DNA of 64,000 bases from LMDS01 sp039930465 (GTDB lineage: Bacteria; Pseudomonadota; Gammaproteobacteria; Burkholderiales; Burkholderiaceae_C): assembly GCA_039930465.1 (NCBI GenBank), contig JBDTTU010000009.1, positions 1 to 64,000 on the forward strand, in the 5' to 3' direction. The position numbers were made by a program, and so were the translations under genes. Positions 59,661 to 64,000 of the stretch are shown here, piece after piece; within the stretch, counting starts at the first letter, position 1; every line of letters starts with the position of its first letter. The notes under the pieces are model-generated. The model saw only the letters and a program-made list of their open reading frames with translations. It made no database searches and was not told where the DNA came from.

Positions 59661-62600
59661 TTGGCCACCCGAAAGCTCCACACCCTGCACTGGGCCCTGG
59701 CGTCCGGGCTGACCGCGCTCGTCTACACGCTCGCCGGCAGGGCCGCCCTGTTGTTGGCCATGCCACCGGGCTTTGCCTCGCCGCTGTACCCGGCCGCGGG
59801 CGTGGCCCTTGGCGCCTTGCTGATCTTCGGCCGGCGTGCGCTGCCCGGCATCGCGCTCGGCGCGCTGGTCGTGAACCTCTCGATCCGCGGCGGCCTGCAC
59901 AACCTGAGCGCCGCAACTCTGCTGGTGCCCGGCGCCGTCGCTGTCGGTGCTTCGTTGCAGGCCTGGGTGGGCGACACGCTGGTCAAGCGCTTCGTGCGCC
60001 AGCCGCTCGAACTGGCCGAGCCCCGCGACGTTCTCGGATTCCTGGGCGCCGCCACCCTGTCTTGCCTGGTGAGCCCGGCGGTCGCGAACCTCGCGCTCTG
60101 GTGGTCGGGCACACTGCCGGCAGCGGCCGTGCCCTTCAGCGCCGCCACCTGGTGGGTCGGCGACCTGCTGGGTGTGCTGATCGCCACGCCGATCCTGCTC
60201 ACCCTGTTCGGCCGCCCCCGCGCAGCCTGGGCACCCCGCCGCCTGAGCGTGGGCATCTCGCTCGGCCTTGTCACGGGCCTGCTGGCACTTGGCATCGTGC
60301 AGGTGGCGCACTGGAACAACGAACGTGTGCGCTCATCGTTCGACCGTGACGCGACCGGCGCCTTCGCCGCGCTGCGTGCCCAGTTGCGCGAGCCCCTGCA
60401 GGCGCTCGAAGCGTTGAACAGCGTCTTCATCGCTTCCGAAGATGTGTCACCCGAAGAGATGCGCCTGGCCACGCGCCAATGGCTCGCCCCCGGCACCTTG
60501 CAGGCGATGGGCTGGAGCGAACGGCTGCAGCGCGAAGACGTGCCGGCCTTCGAAGCCCGGGTGCGTGCCGAAGGTGCCAAGGGCTTCACCGTGTTCGATC
60601 GCAGTGACGCCGGCGAGAAGCGGCCGCCTGGCAACGAGCTGCTCGTGATTCACTACATCGAGCCACCCGCGGGCAACAGCGCCGCACTCGGCGTCAACGT
60701 GATGTCGGTCCCGGCAGCTCGTGCCGCCGTCGAAAAGGCCCGCACGACCGGGCAGCCCGCAGCCACCGCCGGCTTCCGGCTGACGCAGCAACCGGCCGGC
60801 GAGAACCAGTCGGGGGTCGTGGTCTACCAGGCGCTGTACGAGCCCCGCACTCCCACCGAGGCTCAGCGGGCCGGCGCCCTGAAAGGCGTGGTGTTCGTGA
60901 CCTTGCGCATTGGCGATCAACTCACCGGCCTGCTGCCGGTGGTTCCGGCCTACCTCAGGCTGTGCATCGTCGACAACAGCGCTGGCGAGCCACGCCGGCG
61001 ACTCGCCGGCCCCGAAGGCTGCGAATCGATCGCCCCGGCCTTGCTCGACGTGCGGCCGCTCAACTACGCCGGCCGCGAGTGGCAACTGCGTGTCTACGCC
61101 GACCCCGGAACTTTGCCCGATGCACACAACGGCGACGTGTGGCTGTTCGCCTTCGTCGGCCTGCTCTCAACAGCCATGCTTGTAGGTTTCCTGTTGACGC
61201 TGACCGGGCGCGCGTTGCGCGTCGAGACCGCGGTGCGCGAGCGCACCGCGGCGCTGCAGGCCGAGATGCGTGACCGCGAGGGCGCCGAATCGGCGCTGCG
61301 CGAGAGCGAGCAGCGCTTTCGCAACATCCTCAACAACGTGCCGATCGGTGTGGTCTACACCGACCTCAACGGGCAGATCATCCAGGCCAACCCGCGCTTC
61401 TGCGAACTCACCGGGTACGGCGAGGCGGAGCTGCTGGCACTGCGCCCGCCCGACTACACCTTCGCCGAAGATGTGGCTCAAGACGCCGGCCTGACGGCAC
61501 AGTTGGTGCGGGGCGAAATTCCCATGTACCGCAGGAACAAGCGCTACATCGCGAAGAACGGCGGCACGGTGTGGGTGCAGGCCAGCGTCTCGCTGCTGCG
61601 CGACGCGCAGGGCCAGCCGCTGCACATCGTGGGCGTGGCCGAAGACATCACCGAACACCTGAAACTCGAAGACGCGGAGCGCGCGCGCGAGGCGGCCGAG
61701 GCCTCGAACCGCGCGAAGAGCGAGTTCCTCTCGCGCATGAGCCACGAACTGCGCACGCCGTTGAACGCGATGCTGGGCTTCGCGCAATTGCTCGAACTCG
61801 ACCAGCGCCAACCACTGAGCGCCAGCCAGCAGCCCTGGGTGAGCCAGATCCAGCAGGCCGGCTGGCACCTGCTGGAGATGATCAACGACGTGCTCGACCT
61901 GTCGCGCATCGAATCGGGCAACCTGCGCCTGCACACCGAAACGCTGCACCTCGGCGAGCTGCTGGCGGCCAGCATCGCGATGGTCGAGGGCGACGCGAAA
62001 CAGCGCCGCATCCTCATCGTTCGCGAACTCGGCGAAGGCACGGCCACCGTGCTCGGCGACTCCACGCGGGTGAAGCAGATCCTGACCAATCTGCTGAGCA
62101 ACGCGGTGAAGTACAACCTCGAGGCCGGCCGCATCCACATCGCCAGCCGGGTCAGCGCGCCCGACACGGTAGAGATCGCCGTCACCGACACGGGCCTGGG
62201 CATGACGCCGCAGCAACTGGCCGAACTGTTCCAGCCTTTCAACCGCCTCGGCCGCGAGCGCTCGGGGCAAGAAGGCACCGGCATCGGCCTGGTGATCAGC
62301 CAGCGCCTGGCCGAGCTGATGGGCGGCTCGCTGAAGGCCCGCAGCATCGCCGGCAAGGGCTCGTCGTTCATGTTGACGTTGCCGGGCTCGACCGACCCCG
62401 ACACCGTGCGTTCCGACTTCGACCACACCCCGCTACCGGCCGCCGAGTACCACCGCCGCATCGTGCATTACGTGGAAGACAACGAAACCAATGTCGAGGT
62501 GATGCGCGGCATCCTCGCGCAGCGCTCGCAGGTGCAAATGGAGGTCTCGGTCAACGGCCGCGGCGGGCTGGCGGCGATTCGTGCGCAGCGCCCCGACCTG

Positions 62601-62840
62601 ATCCTGCTCGACATGCACCTGCCCGACATCAGCGGCCTTGAATTGTTGCGAGAGCTCAAGGCCGACGCGCGCACCGCCTCGATCCCGGTCGTGGTGGTCT
62701 CGGCTGACGCGCTGGCCCAGCAGATCGACGCCGCGTTCCAGGCTGGCTGCTCGCACTACCTGACCAAACCGGTCAGTGTGAGCGAGCTGCTGTCCGTCAT
62801 CGACGAGGTGCTTGATCTCATCGACACAAACTTTGGTTAG
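59661..62840 (+). CDS. MASE1-CHASE-PAS hybrid histidine kinase with receiver domain
   Basis: A 1059-residue membrane sensor. Domains in order: MASE1-like membrane region (about 10-215, eight or so helices), CHASE periplasmic sensor (about 222-480), another membrane helix (491-513), coiled coil and PAS (551-665), HisKA with H695 (RMSHELRTPLNAM), HATPase with LTNLLSNAVKYN, DTGLGM and GTGIGLVIS, and a receiver domain with D984 (LILLDMHLPDISG) and a later lysine (LTKPVS). The start is the TTG at 59661, 31 bases after ychF. No partner output protein is encoded nearby, so the signal and the downstream phosphotransfer target are unknown. Confidence 0.88.
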   Translation: MATRKLHTLHWALASGLTALVYTLAGRAALLLAMPPGFASPLYPAAGVALGALLIFGRRALPGIALGALVVNLSIRGGLHNLSAATLLVPGAVAVGASLQAWVGDTLVKRFVRQPLELAEPRDVLGFLGAATLSCLVSPAVANLALWWSGTLPAAAVPFSAATWWVGDLLGVLIATPILLTLFGRPRAAWAPRRLSVGISLGLVTGLLALGIVQVAHWNNERVRSSFDRDATGAFAALRAQLREPLQALEALNSVFIASEDVSPEEMRLATRQWLAPGTLQAMGWSERLQREDVPAFEARVRAEGAKGFTVFDRSDAGEKRPPGNELLVIHYIEPPAGNSAALGVNVMSVPAARAAVEKARTTGQPAATAGFRLTQQPAGENQSGVVVYQALYEPRTPTEAQRAGALKGVVFVTLRIGDQLTGLLPVVPAYLRLCIVDNSAGEPRRRLAGPEGCESIAPALLDVRPLNYAGREWQLRVYADPGTLPDAHNGDVWLFAFVGLLSTAMLVGFLLTLTGRALRVETAVRERTAALQAEMRDREGAESALRESEQRFRNILNNVPIGVVYTDLNGQIIQANPRFCELTGYGEAELLALRPPDYTFAEDVAQDAGLTAQLVRGEIPMYRRNKRYIAKNGGTVWVQASVSLLRDAQGQPLHIVGVAEDITEHLKLEDAERAREAAEASNRAKSEFLSRMSHELRTPLNAMLGFAQLLELDQRQPLSASQQPWVSQIQQAGWHLLEMINDVLDLSRIESGNLRLHTETLHLGELLAASIAMVEGDAKQRRILIVRELGEGTATVLGDSTRVKQILTNLLSNAVKYNLEAGRIHIASRVSAPDTVEIAVTDTGLGMTPQQLAELFQPFNRLGRERSGQEGTGIGLVISQRLAELMGGSLKARSIAGKGSSFMLTLPGSTDPDTVRSDFDHTPLPAAEYHRRIVHYVEDNETNVEVMRGILAQRSQVQMEVSVNGRGGLAAIRAQRPDLILLDMHLPDISGLELLRELKADARTASIPVVVVSADALAQQIDAAFQAGCSHYLTKPVSVSELLSVIDEVLDLIDTNFG

Positions 62841-62921
62841 TGCTTGCACACATGAAAAGCGTGTAACCGCGGCCATCCGTGCTGTGTAACGCACAGCCAT
62901 CAGGGTAATCGCCAAGATCAA

Positions 62922-62948
62922 TCAGCACTCCACTTGGGTGAGTGCTAA
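62922..62948. promoter_or_regulatory. CIRCE (HrcA-binding) element upstream of rpoH
   Basis: The sequence reads TCAGCACTC, then nine bases (CACTTGGGT), then GAGTGCTAA, matching the CIRCE consensus TTAGCACTC-N9-GAGTGCTAA at 17 of 18 arm positions. It ends 27 bases before the rpoH start codon. CIRCE is the operator of the heat-shock repressor HrcA, which usually controls groESL and dnaK. Its presence here suggests that HrcA represses the heat-shock sigma factor gene. The hrcA gene is not in the window. Confidence 0.82.
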
Positions 62949-62975
62949 TATTTGCGGAACCGAAAGGAGATCAGC

Positions 62976-63914
<939 letters not shown>

Positions 63915-63937
63915 GCAAGAAGCACTTCTGCCCCACG

Positions 63938-63967
63938 AAAAAGCGGCCTCGCGAGGCCGCTTTTTTT
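63938..63967 (+). terminator. intrinsic terminator after rpoH
   Basis: A 22-base perfect dyad from AAGCGGCCTCG to its complement (63941-63962) forms a GC-rich hairpin that runs into seven T residues (63961-63967) on the plus strand, with A residues (63938-63942) on the other side. It should terminate rpoH and, in the opposite direction, can also act as a bidirectional terminator. Confidence 0.88.
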
Positions 63968-64000
63968 CGGCCGCAACGCGGCGGAAGGAAGCGTCAACCA

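Noticed and set aside
58511..59683. Minus-strand open frame of 390 codons opposite ychF
   Set aside because: Antisense to a highly conserved gene with exact family motifs; no motifs of its own.

Overview
The window is high-GC, densely packed chromosomal DNA from a betaproteobacterium of the order Burkholderiales. Several gene orders are typical of that order: yceD-rpmF-plsX-fabHDG-acpP-fabF, then ygfX-like-rpoE-rseA-rseB-mucD, then lepA-lepB-DUF4845-rnc-era. A Rubrivivax/Leptothrix/Piscinibacter-like relative is my guess. No rRNA, tRNA, insertion sequence, integrase or CRISPR array was seen.

Layout. (1) 1-16.1 kb, all minus strand: fatty acid and phospholipid synthesis (plsX, fab genes, acpP), the envelope-stress sigma factor RpoE with its RseA/RseB/MucD control chain, and the translation/secretion/RNA genes lepA, lepB, rnc and era (era runs off the left edge). 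A 567-base gap between mucD and lepA holds two apparent promoters, a DnaA-box-like dyad and a short terminator-ended RNA or attenuator. (2) 16.1-19.1 kb: maf, an RsmI-like methyltransferase and a DEAD-box helicase. (3) 19.1-41.0 kb: a Wzx/Wzy-type surface polysaccharide locus in two convergent arms. The plus arm has tviB, tviC, rfbC, manC, an SLBB export protein and a Wzz-like protein. The minus arm has three methyltransferases, Wzx, Wzy, two glycosyltransferases, a DegT aminotransferase, a PglC/WcaJ-type initiating transferase, a FlaA1/WbpM-type dehydratase and an arylsulfotransferase-like lipoprotein. The minus arm looks less GC-rich than the rest, and its upstream end carries a deleted UDP-glucose dehydrogenase remnant. 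(4) 41.2-44.1 kb: lysS, a PNPOx-like flavoprotein and an enoyl-CoA hydratase. (5) 44.2-47.7 kb: a two-gene module, a SIR2-like/TIR fusion followed by a STAND NTPase with a polytopic membrane C-terminus. This is the best candidate for an undescribed conflict or antiphage system here. (6) 47.7-64 kb: DUF3108 protein, M61 peptidase, DUF3429 protein, a GbsR-type regulator with cydAB, dsbC, a UbiH-family hydroxylase, a MOSC protein, a DUF4826-like protein, pirin, ychF, a hybrid histidine kinase, and rpoH preceded by a CIRCE (HrcA) element and followed by a strong terminator.

How the genes work together. RpoE/Rse/MucD (envelope stress) and RpoH/HrcA (cytoplasmic heat shock) are both present. DsbC, LepB and MucD serve secretion and periplasmic quality control. 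The polysaccharide locus supplies a lipid-linked repeat unit (initiating transferase, glycosyltransferases, amino-sugar and methyl modification), flips it (Wzx), polymerises it (Wzy), controls chain length (Wzz) and exports it (SLBB protein). Functions are inferred from recognisable family motifs in the translated sequence. No database search was run.
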